A DNA stretch of 64,000 nucleotides from Costus lasius (GCA_027563935.2 JANVAS020000203.1:6200001-6264000), one strand, 5' to 3'; shown: positions 1-11,685, numbered from the stretch's first letter. The notes: a model not told the origin generated them from the letters alone. Numbers and translations: made by a program.

Positions 1-834
1 CTTGCTTGTTGCGCCTAGCCCTTCTTCCTTGGATGGAATGCATGCCTCTATGGCATGTCATGGGCTGATATATTGCTTGGGGCGCAAGACAAGGTCTTGG
101 CGCATAAGGAAGGGTTGAATGGGTTTAAGGAAATGTCTTGGAGACTTTCCTTGTCACAAACCTTTTCATCCTAGCCATACACTTGGCATGATCCTAGCCC
201 TTGCCCTAGCCACCTCTTGTCCTATTTATAGGACCCCTTGCCGCCCTTCTTGTGGTTGTTGTTAGAGTGGACAACATCTTGGAGGGGTGACATATCTCTT
301 GGAGAGACTTGGAGTGCAAGGGGCGAGAGCAACATAGGTGGCGCAACATCTCTTCCTACTAGTGGCCGAAAGTCTTCTCCTTCATCTCTTCTTGGCATGA
401 CTTGAAGAAGGACTTGGTGGTGGCACTTCCTCTTCCTCTTCCTAAGGGCCAAAACTCTTCTTCTCCCTCTTCTCTTGGAGTGAAGAGGATAAGGAGTTGG
501 CGGCATCTTCCTTGCACTTGGCGCATGATCCTTGGAGGTGGCGCAAGAGAAGTGAAGGAACTCTAAGGCTTGATTCTCTTCCCGAGGCTAGCACCGAGCG
601 TGGAAGGGAGCAACGTTGAGAAGGTCGACGAGTGGATACTTGTAGAGGGCGAACACATGGGCGCCTTAAACATGGCTTCGACAACTAGAAAAGCAAAAGA
701 GGTACATCTCTAACACATCCTTGTGTCATCTCTCTCACATGGATCCTTGGGACCGGAATATGTTTCGGGTGTAATGATTCTTCCGCTGTGTTCTGGGACT
801 GCAAAATTTTAAATTACACCTGGTATTCCCTAAT
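1..834 (+). repeat. 3' part of the 5' LTR of element H (probable)
   Basis: This stretch lies directly upstream of the PBS at 837-847, where the end of a 5' LTR is expected. It has no credible coding frame. It cannot be confirmed by comparison, because the 3' LTR of H in this window (14758-15627) covers only the other end of the LTR. The exact end is uncertain: the terminal CA expected for an LTR seems mutated (text around 829-836 reads cctaatag). Confidence 0.5.
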
Positions 835-836
835 AG

Positions 837-847
837 TGGTATCAGAG
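837..847 (+). other. Primer-binding site of element H (tRNA-iMet)
   Basis: TGGTATCAGAG matches the complement of the 3' end of plant initiator-Met tRNA, the usual minus-strand primer of plant Copia elements. The same motif follows every 5' LTR in the window. Confidence 0.8.
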
Positions 848-2335
848 TTACTTGCGAGAAACACAAGGTGTACGTTTGCTTGTGTGAAAAATTTTTGGAA
901 AATTTTTCTTCTATCCATGCACGTTTCACTTAGAAAATGTTTTTCATCCAATCTTCTCTTCTCAATTTTATGGCCAAAATTTGATTGTGTTCATGATTGA
1001 TTTAAAACCAAAGGCGCATGTAGGTTTCGTCAAGTAGGACGGACATTGTGTCTTCGGACTGGCCGGGTCTCTTGATCTGACAAAACTGCCAGCCGATAGG
1101 GTCTATGAAATCATCATGGAACTTGATGTAAATTTTAGCATAAATTTGGTTAAGAGAGTGCTTTGGATGATGATGGCGCATAAGGGGCTAAAAGTTGATT
1201 TCTCCCGGTTTTTTCAAATTTTACATGCGGCACTTGATTGGGTTGATGTTGTCATAGCGAGTGCCCTCCTGTGTTGTGATGTGGATGCATGTTTCCACTT
1301 GTGAAGAATGCTTGTAAAATCTCTTTCCACCTGTGTGTGGTTCTCTCCTTATCTTGATGTAAAGATTTTTTCATCTTGTTTTATAATAGATGTAGAATTA
1401 GAAGATAGGTTAAGGCTTCATCTTAACAATGAGTCTTCTTCAACTGAAGTCAGTAGTGGCACCAGCTTTGAAAGCGTGGTGATGGACTTACGGCTGAAGG
1501 AAGGACACTTGCTTTCGGCTTCTGGCATGGGCTGATTTGCTTCAGGGACTCGCAACCCTTGGATGCACGATAACATGTCACATGGCTTGTGACAAGTTAT
1601 GTGTATGAAAAGGGCTATGACCATATCGACCAAACTAGCATGCCTATGATGGTTTATTATTCTGTCCATAGCATGCCTGTGATGTTTTTCCTTTTCCTAC
1701 CATAACCATAGGAAAACTGCATGCTAGAAAAGAATAAAACAAACATGCAAAAACTCTCAATACAATATCAAGTCGATAGCCTTCTAACGCGTAGCCCTCA
1801 TCAAACTATCGATCGGTGGTGTTGTGAACTGTTTCCCACCCTCGTGGGACACACCCACTTATCTTTAGGAGGTGTGTGGTGATAATGATTTCCCCAGTCC
1901 ATTTTTAACCTGGGCGTGCCTTCGCAAGTAAATTTGTTGGCCCTAGGCATAACGGTTAGGACCAGACTTGACTAGTTTTTCATATGTCACTGACATAATG
2001 AATTACTAGAGGCAGCTGTTGAGAGGATAGGGTTATGTGTTGTATCCAGCCCTCGCTGGACACAGGACGCCTAGTCTGTCTTAACTAAGAGGAGTTGTGC
2101 ACGGCACAATTGGCTGGCGTGCCTACCTAAGGAAGCATGAGACTCTCTGTGCATCCCAACTCACCCTCGTGAGTCGCGGAGACTTCATGTGAAATTAGGA
2201 TCCTACTCACTTATTTCCCTGTTGAGTTTAAGAGTTCTCAACTTGTTTTGGAAGTAGTGGGAGCATAGCATTTAATTTAAAGTCCTTGTTAAATGCTTTA
2301 TCATAGTACTTATTTTACTTATTTGCTTATTGTAG
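848..2335 (+). promoter_or_regulatory. Long untranslated leader of element H with three hairpins and a splice-acceptor-like end
   Basis: About 1.5 kb between PBS and gag without a convincing gene. From about 1790 on it aligns in layout with the leaders of the A-type elements. It contains three hairpins with CCTC loops (1830-1853, 2041-2064, 2159-2174), listed separately. It ends in a pyrimidine-rich run and TTGTAG at 2330-2335, with the gag ATG at 2336 directly after the AG. Confidence 0.6.
1830..2174 (+). other. Three leader hairpins of element H (CCTC loops)
   Basis: Hairpin 1 is TGT-t-TCCCAC / CCTC / GTGGGA-c-ACA at 1830-1853. Hairpin 2 is TGT-a-TCCAGC / CCTC / GCTGGA-c-ACA at 2041-2064. 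Hairpin 3 is ACTCAC / CCTC / GTGAGT at 2159-2174. All three share the CCTC loop, and the first two share the layout of 3 paired bases, a mismatch and 6 paired bases, with different stem sequences. The A-type family has matching hairpins at corresponding places with other stems and loops. A role in RNA packaging, dimerisation or translation is conceivable but only inferred. Confidence 0.6.
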
Positions 2336-4265
2336 ATGGCATCTCCTGATCTAAGATTGAAACTTTATAAAAATAAATTGGATGAGACAAATTGGACAAA
2401 TTGGTTCAAGATTTTGTCCAAGATACTGGAACAAGAGAATAAGGTGCATCTTCTTGAAAGACCTCCATCCCAGCCTAGTGTGTATTTCACTACTAAGTGG
2501 GAGTGGAATGTCTATCTTGAACATTGTGAAGATAACGAATAGTACACTGCTCTTGCCTTAGAGTGCATGACCCCAGAGGTCAAAGTTGAGTGTGATGAGA
2601 TGGGGATTTATGATCTTATCATACATCTCAAAGGTCTCTTCACACCATGCTCCATAGACAAAGATCAGGAGAGTTCTGTTGGATCTTCAGAGTGTATGCC
2701 TAAATCTGAGAATGACCATGGTTCTGTATCTTCGAAGCTAATACTTCAGAAGACTGGGAATGCATGGGTATTTCGAAGAGGATTAATGGCCAAGAAGAGC
2801 ATGGCAAAGAAGAAGAGATGTAATCCATCTGCTTCAGGTATTGTGTTACCGAGGTCTTTTGTCTACTTCTTATTCATGGGTACTGGGTACCGCATCTGGA
2901 ACTTACATATGTTTTTCATATGCAGGAGCTCAGAAGAAGTAGGACGATTAGGCTTGGTGGGATCGACTCTCGGGTCAGGGACGGAGCATTGGATGCTGCT
3001 GTTCATATCATCTCACTGTCTTGAAGACTTTTATCTAGAACTTTGCTATTATGTATCAGCATATGTATTAGAACATCATTCCTTTTTGAAAGGATTTCAG
3101 TTTGAAATAATAAATGATATTTTTCTTTAAAACTGAGATGTTCTATTTAAGTGATACAGTTGATAATAGTTTGTGGTTCTATATGTAACACAAGATCAGA
3201 TCCAATGATTCAATAAACACCCTCTTATAGCATTGTCTGTTGAACCATAGAACAATGGTCACATCCAAAGGTCCATGGACTATTGGGATCATTATCTTTT
3301 CAGGATTATGATACATGTGAGCCTAGTTCAAAGGAACAATGTGACAGATGCTGCCTTCACCATAAAGGGTGGAAGGGTTAGTGGCTTGTTGGATCTATTA
3401 CACAGTAATGTGTGTGGACCCATGTAAACAAGCACTAAGAGGTGTTGTATACTTCATTAGGTGTGGATATGCTTTATCCAAACCAAGTACTTTGGAGAAA
3501 TCCAAGAAGTTCAAAATGAAGTACAGAATCAAATTAGAGGATCTATTAAAGCACTTTGATTGGATCAAGGTGATTAGTGGAAAATTTGATGACTATCCTA
3601 AGGAGTGTGGGGATTATCTCATAGCTTACTTGGAACACCACTATGTGGTGAATTTCAAAGAAAGAAAGAGGAACACATTGGATGTGGTTCCATCTTTGAA
3701 TAGTCATGCAAATATACTACTATGATGCCATACAAACAGATGTACTGCCACTCCATAAGAAAGTGTCAAAGTTAGCTTTTGAGTTGCAAACTGCAAATAT
3801 CCCATTTCTGCAATGGAATTGGGAATGTATTGTGCAGTGATTCAAAAATATGTGTTTGTGGTGCACTGTAGAGTGCTAATTCTATCCCAAAGAGAACAAA
3901 ATATTTGTTGCTCAAACTGCTGTCTCTCTTGAGAAAGTATTTCTTTTGAAAGAAGCTAGTGGGAGTAGACTTGATTGGGACAAGGTCCAGAATCAACCAC
4001 AATATAATTAGACACAGATGGAGAGCAAAATCTCACATATAGGTTGAAAGTCAACCTGAGGTTCAAGTAACACAGGAACCACATAAGTTTGGATCAATTT
4101 GATATGCTGGGCATGACGAATTTTTCATCAAGGATGAACCTAAGCCTTATGAGGAAATGGAAGCGGTTGGTGGACCAGATTCCAAGAAATGGCTAAGGGC
4201 CATGAGAACCCAAAATGGACTCCATGTCTACTGATCAAGTCTGGGACTTAGATGAGCCGCCAAAG
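2336..4265 (+). pseudogene. Copia gag-pol remnant of element H, 5' half
   Basis: Begins with a Gag start (MASPDLRLKLYKNKLDETNW, 2336-2542, then a stop) and continues with Gag-like sequence from 2567 (LIIHLKGLF). Zinc knuckle and protease are not recognisable. From about 3360 the DNA and peptides match the integrase core of the intact copies: the text around 3395-3430 corresponds to the LLDLIHSDVCGPF region. At 3890-3980 it matches the region before RT (ENKIFVAQTAVSLEKVFLLKEASG-like), and at 4170-4250 the start of the RT region. Several stops and frameshifts and a missing block between Gag and integrase show it is dead. It is interrupted at 4265 by element A. Confidence 0.75.
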
Positions 4266-5968
4266 TGTTGGGGTATGCCCTTAAGGCTAATGTTTGAGGC
4301 CTTGGGATTGTAACAGTATCATGTAATAAACTGTTATGTTTATAAAGGCATGGTTGTTATTCAGTTAGTGACATTGTCTGCTGCAATATATGTTCTTCTG
4401 AATAATGTCTCAAAGCTGTTCAGCTAGGCTGACATGCAGTTAAGTCCTTAGTCGATGTATCTTGGTGAACATGAGACAGCCTTGATATGGTTAAGACTAA
4501 TATGTGTTCTAATCTTATAGGATGCTTCGAGCATGGAATAAGATGTAGACTCATGGGTACATTGGATGTACTGGACAGACCCTACTAGGATATTCAATTG
4601 CTTGTCACAATGTGAATAATCCTTGTTTGCTACAAGTGGCACATCTCCTCTGACTTGAGATCACTTGTGTTTCTAAATGATGATTGTCATTGTTTTGAGG
4701 TAGTTCAATATCATTTGAAACATAATGATTATAGGCTATCTTGGATAATGATTATAAGTCAGGTTAGGGCACTAGTGATAGACATAGGATTGCCGTCTCC
4801 TTGTTTAAGGAGTGTGGTGTTCTAAAGGGGCCCCCCGGCTGAGATGATTGAGAAAGTGTATGGCCATACCCAGGTGACTGTGTTCATCTGATCTAATCAT
4901 GCTCATCATATTGGAGCTACAAGCTTGACACGCTTGTCCAATAAGAACATCCAGTGGCAAAGGAAATATGTATGCCTAGTGAAGCCTAGTGAAAAAGGAT
5001 TCACACTTGAGCTGTGTTTTGGGTGTAGTCTTGGAAGACTCTTTCCTTTATATCGGGAGACAGTGATGTGTTGCTAGATACCCCTCACTGATCGTGATAA
5101 CGTAAGTTATCATTACCGACATTTAAAGGAAACCCTCAGGGTCGCACAATTTGATGATATGGCTTACTTAAGTCAGATCGTGTGGACTGAATTATTTCGG
5201 TTCAGTTTAAAGGGATTTAAACTCTGATTGTAAGTGAGATCTGGTCTGATCATGTTTGATTGATTAGGGCTTGAGATCGGTAAGCTTCGATCGAGAGTGT
5301 TGATGCTAGATCGATCAGATCAGAAGCATCTGGAGATGAATGGTCAGATCTAGGACCTTAGGGTCTAATTCGATCTAGACTTAATGTTTGGGCTGATTTG
5401 GTTTGGTCATTGAACCAAACATCTTGAACCGGCTCATGGGTTGAGCGCAAGGTTCAGATGGGAGAAGAGAGTTGCGCATGGTTCACTTGGTGAACGCATA
5501 ACGCACGTAATCATGGCTTGCTATTTTGGGAACTCTCGGTCGGTTTTCAACGTGGGAACGTTTCCACGTTCACTTGCAACGCCTCCTCTCTATTCCTCTT
5601 GGGATTTTCGCTCTTGGAAAGAGACGACTCACGGCTGGTGGCGTGAAGGTTGACGACAAGAGGATTCGGCCAAATTTTCATCTCATTATCCCTCAAACGA
5701 TCGAGGAAGCTTTGGAGCATTGCTAGCACAAATCGCCCCAAGGAAGTAGGCCTTCTTCTTCTTGTGTGCGACAGCCTTTGGAGGAGATCTCTTTTGCTTT
5801 CTTCTTCCAAGACACCATCCAAGAGATGGCGACGGTATGGATCATTCTCATATCTATCTAAGTTGATCATATGCAATAGAAAGATCTTTGAAAACCCTTC
5901 TTCCGCTTGCAAAATATTATGCGCCACCCTAATAGGGTTTTCGCCCCCCTCTCGAAAGGGGTCCTTCA
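4266..5968 (+). repeat. 5' LTR of element A
   Basis: Starts TGTTGGGGTATGCCC and ends GGTCCTTCA just before the PBS. A TATAAAG box is at 4341-4347, about 75 bp in; the H LTR has a similar TTTATAGAGG at 14838, which favours this as the promoter. A second TATA-like TTTATATC is at 5047-5054. Conserved hairpins lie at 5061-5111. Near the end, CCCCT and AGGGG can pair just before the terminal CA (about 5946-5961). Confidence 0.95.
5061..5111 (+). other. Conserved LTR stem-loops SL1 and SL2 (element A)
   Basis: SL1: CAGTGA (5061-5066) pairs with TCACTG (5085-5090) around an 18-nt loop TGTGTTGCTAGATACCCC. SL2: GATAAC (5096-5101), loop GTAA, GTTATC (5106-5111). The same pair recurs in the other LTRs: A 3' 12495-12545, B 17808-17858 and 25217-25267 (- strand), E 30710-30760 and 62536-62586 (- strand), F 42433-42483 and 58997-59047, G 44332-44382 and 51780-51830, and in diverged form in H at 15517-15565. 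Base changes between copies preserve pairing. Function unknown. Confidence 0.65.
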
Positions 5969-7794
5969 ATTGGTATCAGAGCCGATTTATCTATGCATAT
6001 GATTGCTTAATGCTATATTGTGATCCTTGTTTGCAAAACATGCTTAGATCTATAGTTTACATGACATGCGAATATGATAACACATGTTTTATGTTTGCGC
6101 ATGTTTCATCCTAGGCGCATCTTTGTGATCTTTGTTGTTGATGTTTTATCAAAAGAATATCACTTGCGCGCCTATCATTAGACTAAGCGCCTACTATAAA
6201 CCCTTAGACGGGTTAGTAGGGTTGAAGTCATCCTCTAGGTTAGATCCAACTAGTCTGATCAGACCATCTGACAGCCTAGATGGGTCGACCAGATAGCACC
6301 CTTGCGCAAGCAAGAGGTGGCTATAGGTCGGCTGCATCATAGGTGTGTAGCGATGTCTGGTTGAGACGTCTGTTGAACGCACATGAGTTAGGCCCGGGCT
6401 CACACCCGTTTGCCAGACCTCATCGTGGTCGTTCAGCCCTTGGTACATGCATAGTTGACCACTGGGTTGACTCAAGTCAGTTAGGACTTGGTGCATGCAA
6501 GGGCACAGGATCTGACTAGAATGGATGAGTGGATCCCTATTATTGTACCGTTGTAAGGTTGTGGGGGCATATAAGAAAATTAAATTGATGCCAATGCGGT
6601 TTTCGAAATTTTGTTTTCTTATTGGATCACATGCTGATGTTTGATGCCATATTGCTTGTTTATTTAATCTTATGTTGGCTGCCCATGTTAAATGTGTGCT
6701 GTGCTGGGGCCTGCGTGCCTGGTAATTTTTGTAAATTAATTTTTATATTGTGATCTGCGCATCACATTGCTTAATTTATAAAAATGTTATTGACCTGCGT
6801 GTCAATCTTGTCTAGATAGATTAATATGTAAATTAATCAGACAAGAGCACAAAGCACTCTTGGCAGAGGCGCCTGCAGCAGTGGCTAGACCAGGTGGGAG
6901 GTCTAGGGTTCGACCCTAGGACCTGGCGCATATTCCTGGTGGGCGCACCAGAGCTGCAGATGGCGCTTGGGCCCTGGTTTGGGCCACATGAGCAGCAAAA
7001 GCCCCATGAAGAAAAGCAAGTGAAGACTTAAGTTTATTTAAGGTCTTACTTAGGCTATGGGCTTTTACCACATAAGATCCATGCTTTCTTTTATTGTTTA
7101 ATATTAGAATTGCATGATTAGTTTATCTTCTGCTATCACCATAGGAATTGCATGATAGTGAAGAAGATAAAAGACCGTTAAAATCCAACGATTAAATATC
7201 AAGCTCGTAAGCCTTCTGACGCGAAACCTCAATGTTCTGATTATCGTTGGAGCCGTGTTGTACCCACTCAATGGGCACGTCCATCTATCTTCAGACGGTG
7301 TGTGATTACACCTGCGTGTTACAGAGAAGGGATTTATCGCTTCTCGTTGCTCAGCATAGCACGTGGTGGTCCAGGGAGTAGGTTGGGTCAGCTTGGCCAT
7401 GTAGGCTACATATGTGGCGCATATGGTAGCACATGGAGGCAGCCATCTACGGGATCAGAGATTGTGTTGTACCAACTCAGTTGGCATAGTCTGCTGGATC
7501 GCCCAGATGAAGGGGAATCGCACGGGTTGGCGATTGGCAGGGACTGCCTACCAGAGATTAGTGCTTGTCATCTCTGTGCATCTTATCTCGCCTGAGCGGG
7601 ACGCGGAGACCAAGTATGAAATCTGGATCCCATCTCACTAAAAGAGTTTTACTCTTTCGGGCTGTTTTTGCTGGATTTTTCAGCCAGATAAAATAGTGAG
7701 AAAAAGAATCATTCTTAAGTCCTGATTGATTCTTAACATTGATACTGACCTTGCTATTCTTGCATTGTTGTAGATTCCTGCAGCAACGAACACC
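5969..7794 (+). promoter_or_regulatory. PBS and 1.8 kb untranslated leader of element A
   Basis: The PBS TGGTATCAGAGCC is at 5971-5983. The rest, up to the gag ATG at 7795, has no conserved protein. It holds a tRNA-like B-box segment around 6880-6925 (GGTTCGACCC at 6907-6916). Three hairpins follow: CCCAC/TCA/ATGGG at 7263-7275 (one mismatch in this copy), CCAAC/TCA/GTTGG at 7472-7484, and TCTCGC/CTGA/GCGGGA at 7586-7601. The end looks like a plant 3' splice site: TACTGACC at 7743-7750, a T-rich run and TAG at 7771-7773, 22 bp before the ATG. Confidence 0.7.
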
Positions 7795-10700
7795 ATGAGC
7801 TTCAATGTGCGATCCCTACTGGAAAGGGAGAAGTTTGCTGGGCCGAACTTCTCAGACTGGTACGGACACCTTAAGATTGTTCTTAAGGCAGAGAGGAAAC
7901 TGTATGTCCTCGAGATGGCTGTGCCGCCTCAACCCGCTGCGAACGCCGCAAGGGCGGTTCGTGAAGCCTACGAAAAGCATGTCAATGATAGCATTGATGT
8001 CGCTTGCCTGATGCTAGCGTCTATGACGCCACCGCTGCAGCGTCAGCATGAGGACATGTCGGCTATAGAGATTATAGTGAACCTCAAGATGCTGTATGCT
8101 GCACAGGCAAGGACGGAACGCTATAATTTGACCAAGCTCTTCTTTCAGAGCAAACTGGCTGAAGGAAGCCCAGTGGGAGCTCACGTGCTCAAGATGATTG
8201 GGCACAAGGAGGCTCTAGAGAAACTGGGGCATACCATCAACCAGGAGCTTGCTGTAGATATTATTCTGCAGTCTCTCCTGCCTTCATTCGACGCGTTCAT
8301 TATTAACTTTAATTTGAACAAAATCGACTGTACTCCGGCAGAGCTGCTCAATATGCTCTTGACTACTGAGGAAACTCTGAAGGGAAAGCCTTCAACCTCT
8401 GTCTTAATGGTTCCTTCCAGGAACAAGAAGAAGGGGAAGAAGGGCAAGGCCCCTGTCAAGAACTACAATAAGGCTCTAAAACAGAAGGTTAAGCGGTCCA
8501 AGGAATACAGGTGTTTCCACTGTGGCCAGCTGGGTCACTGGAAAAAGGACTGTAAAGCGCTCCAAGGAGATAAGAGGGGAAGCATCGCTTCTGGCTCAGG
8601 TATATTCGTGACTGAAGTCATGTTTTCATCTTCTTCTATTTCATGGGTGTTGGACACTGCATGTGGAGTTCACATTTGTTCAAATGTACAGGAACTCAAG
8701 AGAAGAAGGCAGGTGGGACAGCATGAGGTAGACCTACGCGTTGGAAACGGGGCACGGGTTGCTGCTGTTGCTGTAGGAGACTATTTCATTTCTTTGCCAT
8801 CTGGACTTGTATTGGAATTAAACAATTGTTATTTTGTACCAAGCATCACCAAAATATTATCTCTATTCCTGCTCTTGTCAGGAAAGGATTTGCCTTTGAA
8901 TGCAATATTTCAAAGTGTATTTTATCTTATGATAATATTGTTTATGGAACTGGTTCAATTAACAATGGGTTATTCATGTTGGACATGGAAAATTCTATAC
9001 AAAATATTGATAATAAGAAAGCCAAGTATGCTGATGACAGCACCTTGTTATGGCATAGTCGTTTAGGCCATATTAACAAGAAACGCATTAAGCGGTTGCA
9101 TGAACATGGACTGCTGGGATCATTCTCCTATGAGGAGATTGATACATGCAAAGCTTGTTTGATGGGTAAAATGACGAAGTCACCTTTTCCTCACAAAGGT
9201 CAAAGGGCTTCAGGTTTACTTGACCTTATACACAGTGATGTGTGTGGGCCATTTAGTAAACATGCCAGAGGTGGCTATCAGTACTTCATTACCTTTACTG
9301 ATGATTTCAGTAGGTATGGTTATGTCTATCTGATGAGACATAAGAGTGAATCTTTTGACAAGTTCAAAGAGTTCAAGAATGAAGTACAAAATCAGCTAGG
9401 CCGAAATATCAAGACACTTCGCTCAGATCGAGGTGGAGAATACCTAAGTCATGCGTTTACTGACTATCTAAAGGAGTGTGGGATTATCTCACAGCTCACT
9501 CCACCAGGAACACCGCAATGGAATGGTGTGTCCGAGAGGAGAAATAGAACGTTGCTTGATATGGTTCGTTCTATGATGAGTCAGGCTAATCTACCTTACT
9601 CCTTTTGGGGTTTTGGACTGGAAACAGCTGCAAAGGTACTAAACCGAGTGCCATCCAAGGCCGTTTCTAAGACGCCATATGAGTTATGGTATGGAAAACA
9701 GCCAAGCTTGACATTTATCAGGATCTGGGGCTGCGAGGCTTATGTCAAAAAGCTCGCCTCTAGGAAACTGGAGAGCAGATCTGAGAAATGTATCTTTGTC
9801 GGTTACCCTAAGGAAACTAAGGGTTATTATTTCTACGATCCCAAGGAGAACAAGGTTTTTGTTGCTCGGACAGCCATATTTCTTGAGAAGGAGTTTCTTC
9901 TGCAAGAAGCCAGTGGGAGAGAAATAAAGCTGGATGAGAATCCAGAGCAAGGACAAAGTAGTCAAGCGCAGTTGGATGAGCCTGAGCTGGTAGAACAGGT
10001 TACTGAACAACCTGAGGCTCATATATCACGGGAACCGTGAAGATCGGGAAGGATCCGTCGTCAGCCTGAGCGCTATGACGGAGTCTACATCATTGATAAT
10101 GATGAACCCCTCACTTATGCGGATGCGGTCAGTGGACCGGAGTCAGCGAGATGGCTTGAAGCTATGCGCGCCGAGATGGACTCCATGTCAGATAACCAAG
10201 TTTGGGATTTGGTTGATCCGCCTCCGGGAGTTATCCCTATAGGCTGTAAATGGATCTTCAAGAAGAAGATTGACATGGATGGTAACGTGGTTACCTATAA
10301 AGGCAGGCTTGTTGCGAAAGGTTTCAAACAAATCTACGGGATAGATTATGATGAAACTTTCTCACCTGTAGCTATGTTTAAGTCTATTCGGATTCTTTTC
10401 GCGATAGCTGCATATTATGATTATGAGATTTGGCAAATGGATGTGAAAACAGCTTTCCTGAATGGAAATCTGGATGAGGATGTATACATGACACAACCTG
10501 AAGGTTTCACTAATCCATCAGATCGTCATAAGATATGCAAATTAAAGAAGTCCATTTATGGACTGAAACAAGCATCAAGAAGCTGGAATATTCGTTTTGA
10601 TGAATCAATCTCTGAGTTTGGTTTCATCAAGAACGAGGACGACCCGTGTGTATATAAGAGGTTTAGTGGGAGCGTAATTACTTTCCTAGTCCTCTACGTC

Positions 10701-11678
10701 GATGATATCTTGATCATTGGAAACGACATTCCTGAAATGCATGCGGTTAAGGCATGGTTAAGAAAATGTTTCCAGATGAAAGATCTAGGAGAAGCAGCCT
10801 ATGTATTAGGTGTGAAGATCTACAGGGATAGATCTAAGAGGCTTCTCGGGCTGTGCCAGAGTACTTACATCGATAAGGTCCTGGAAAGATTTCATTTAGA
10901 GAATTCTAAAAGGGGATATCTTCCAGTCAGACATGGTCTGAATCTTTCGAAGAGTCAGTGTCCACAAACACAGACTGAGAAAGATGAAATGGACAATACG
11001 CCTTATGCTTCGGCTATTGGATCCATTATGTATGCGATGTTGTGTACTCGCCCAGACGTCGCTTACGGGTTAAGCGTGACCAGTCGGTTCCAAAGTAATC
11101 CAGGTATGGCGCACTGGATTGCAGTCAAGAACATTTTGAAATATCTTCGGAGGACCAAAGATATGTTCTTGATATATGGTGGTCAGGAAGAACTCAGTAT
11201 TGAAGGATATACTGACGCTTCGTTCCAATCTGACCAGGATGATTTCCGATCGCAATCAGGCTATGTTTTTAGCTTGAATGGAGGAGCAGTGGTGTGGAAG
11301 AGTTTCAAACAGTCAACTGTTGCTGATTCCACAATAGAAGCCGAGTATGTTGCAGCCTCGGAAGCATCCAAGGAGGCAGTGTGGATTCGTAAGTTCGTGA
11401 GAGAACTTGGTGTCGTTCCTTCGAGTGCAGATCCTTTGGTTATCTTCTGTGATAACACTGGAGCAATCGCACAAGCAAAGGAACCACGGTCGCACCAGAA
11501 GTCCAAGCACAAACAGAGAAGGTTTCATTTGATCAGGGAGATCATAGATCGTGGCAAGATCAAAGTCTGCAAGGTACATACAGATGACAATCTGGCAGAC
11601 CCGCTTACCTAGCCTCTGGCGCAGCAGAAGCATGAGAAGCACTGTAATAATATGGGTTTGAGATTCCTCAACCATTAG
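7795..11678 (+). pseudogene. Copia gag-pol polyprotein of element A, frameshifted
   Basis: Would encode Gag, protease, integrase, RT and RNase H in one frame. Gag with the zinc knuckle CFHCGQLGHWKKDC and the protease motif LDTACG lies in the first frame (7795-9066). A one-base deletion near 8851-8856 (accaaaatatt, where the other copies read accaagaatatt) shifts the frame. Integrase (H-H-C-C, D-D-E) then reads in the second frame to 10040, where CGA has become TGA at 10038-10040. RT and RNase H follow (10164-11612, YVDD present) and end early at a TAG replacing AAG at 11610-11612. The original stop is the TAG at 11676-11678. The lesions are independent, so the copy is non-coding as it stands; its RNA could still be mobilised in trans. 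Confidence 0.93.
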
Positions 11679-11685
11679 ATTAAGT

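Noticed and set aside
286..291. Many medium-size open frames on the opposite strand of gag-pol, and in LTRs and leaders
   Set aside because: They repeat with the same borders in every copy of the element, overlap conserved coding frames antisense, and show no domain of their own; they are shadows of the repeats.
2845..2935. Possible intron in the H gag remnant (gap between 2845 and a TGCAGG at about 2925)
   Set aside because: The region is full of decay and the intact copies have no intron there.
10040..10160. Start of a separate RT gene in A and F (independent downstream ORFs)
   Set aside because: Frame comparison with G shows one continuous polyprotein broken by point mutations; downstream ATGs are internal methionines.
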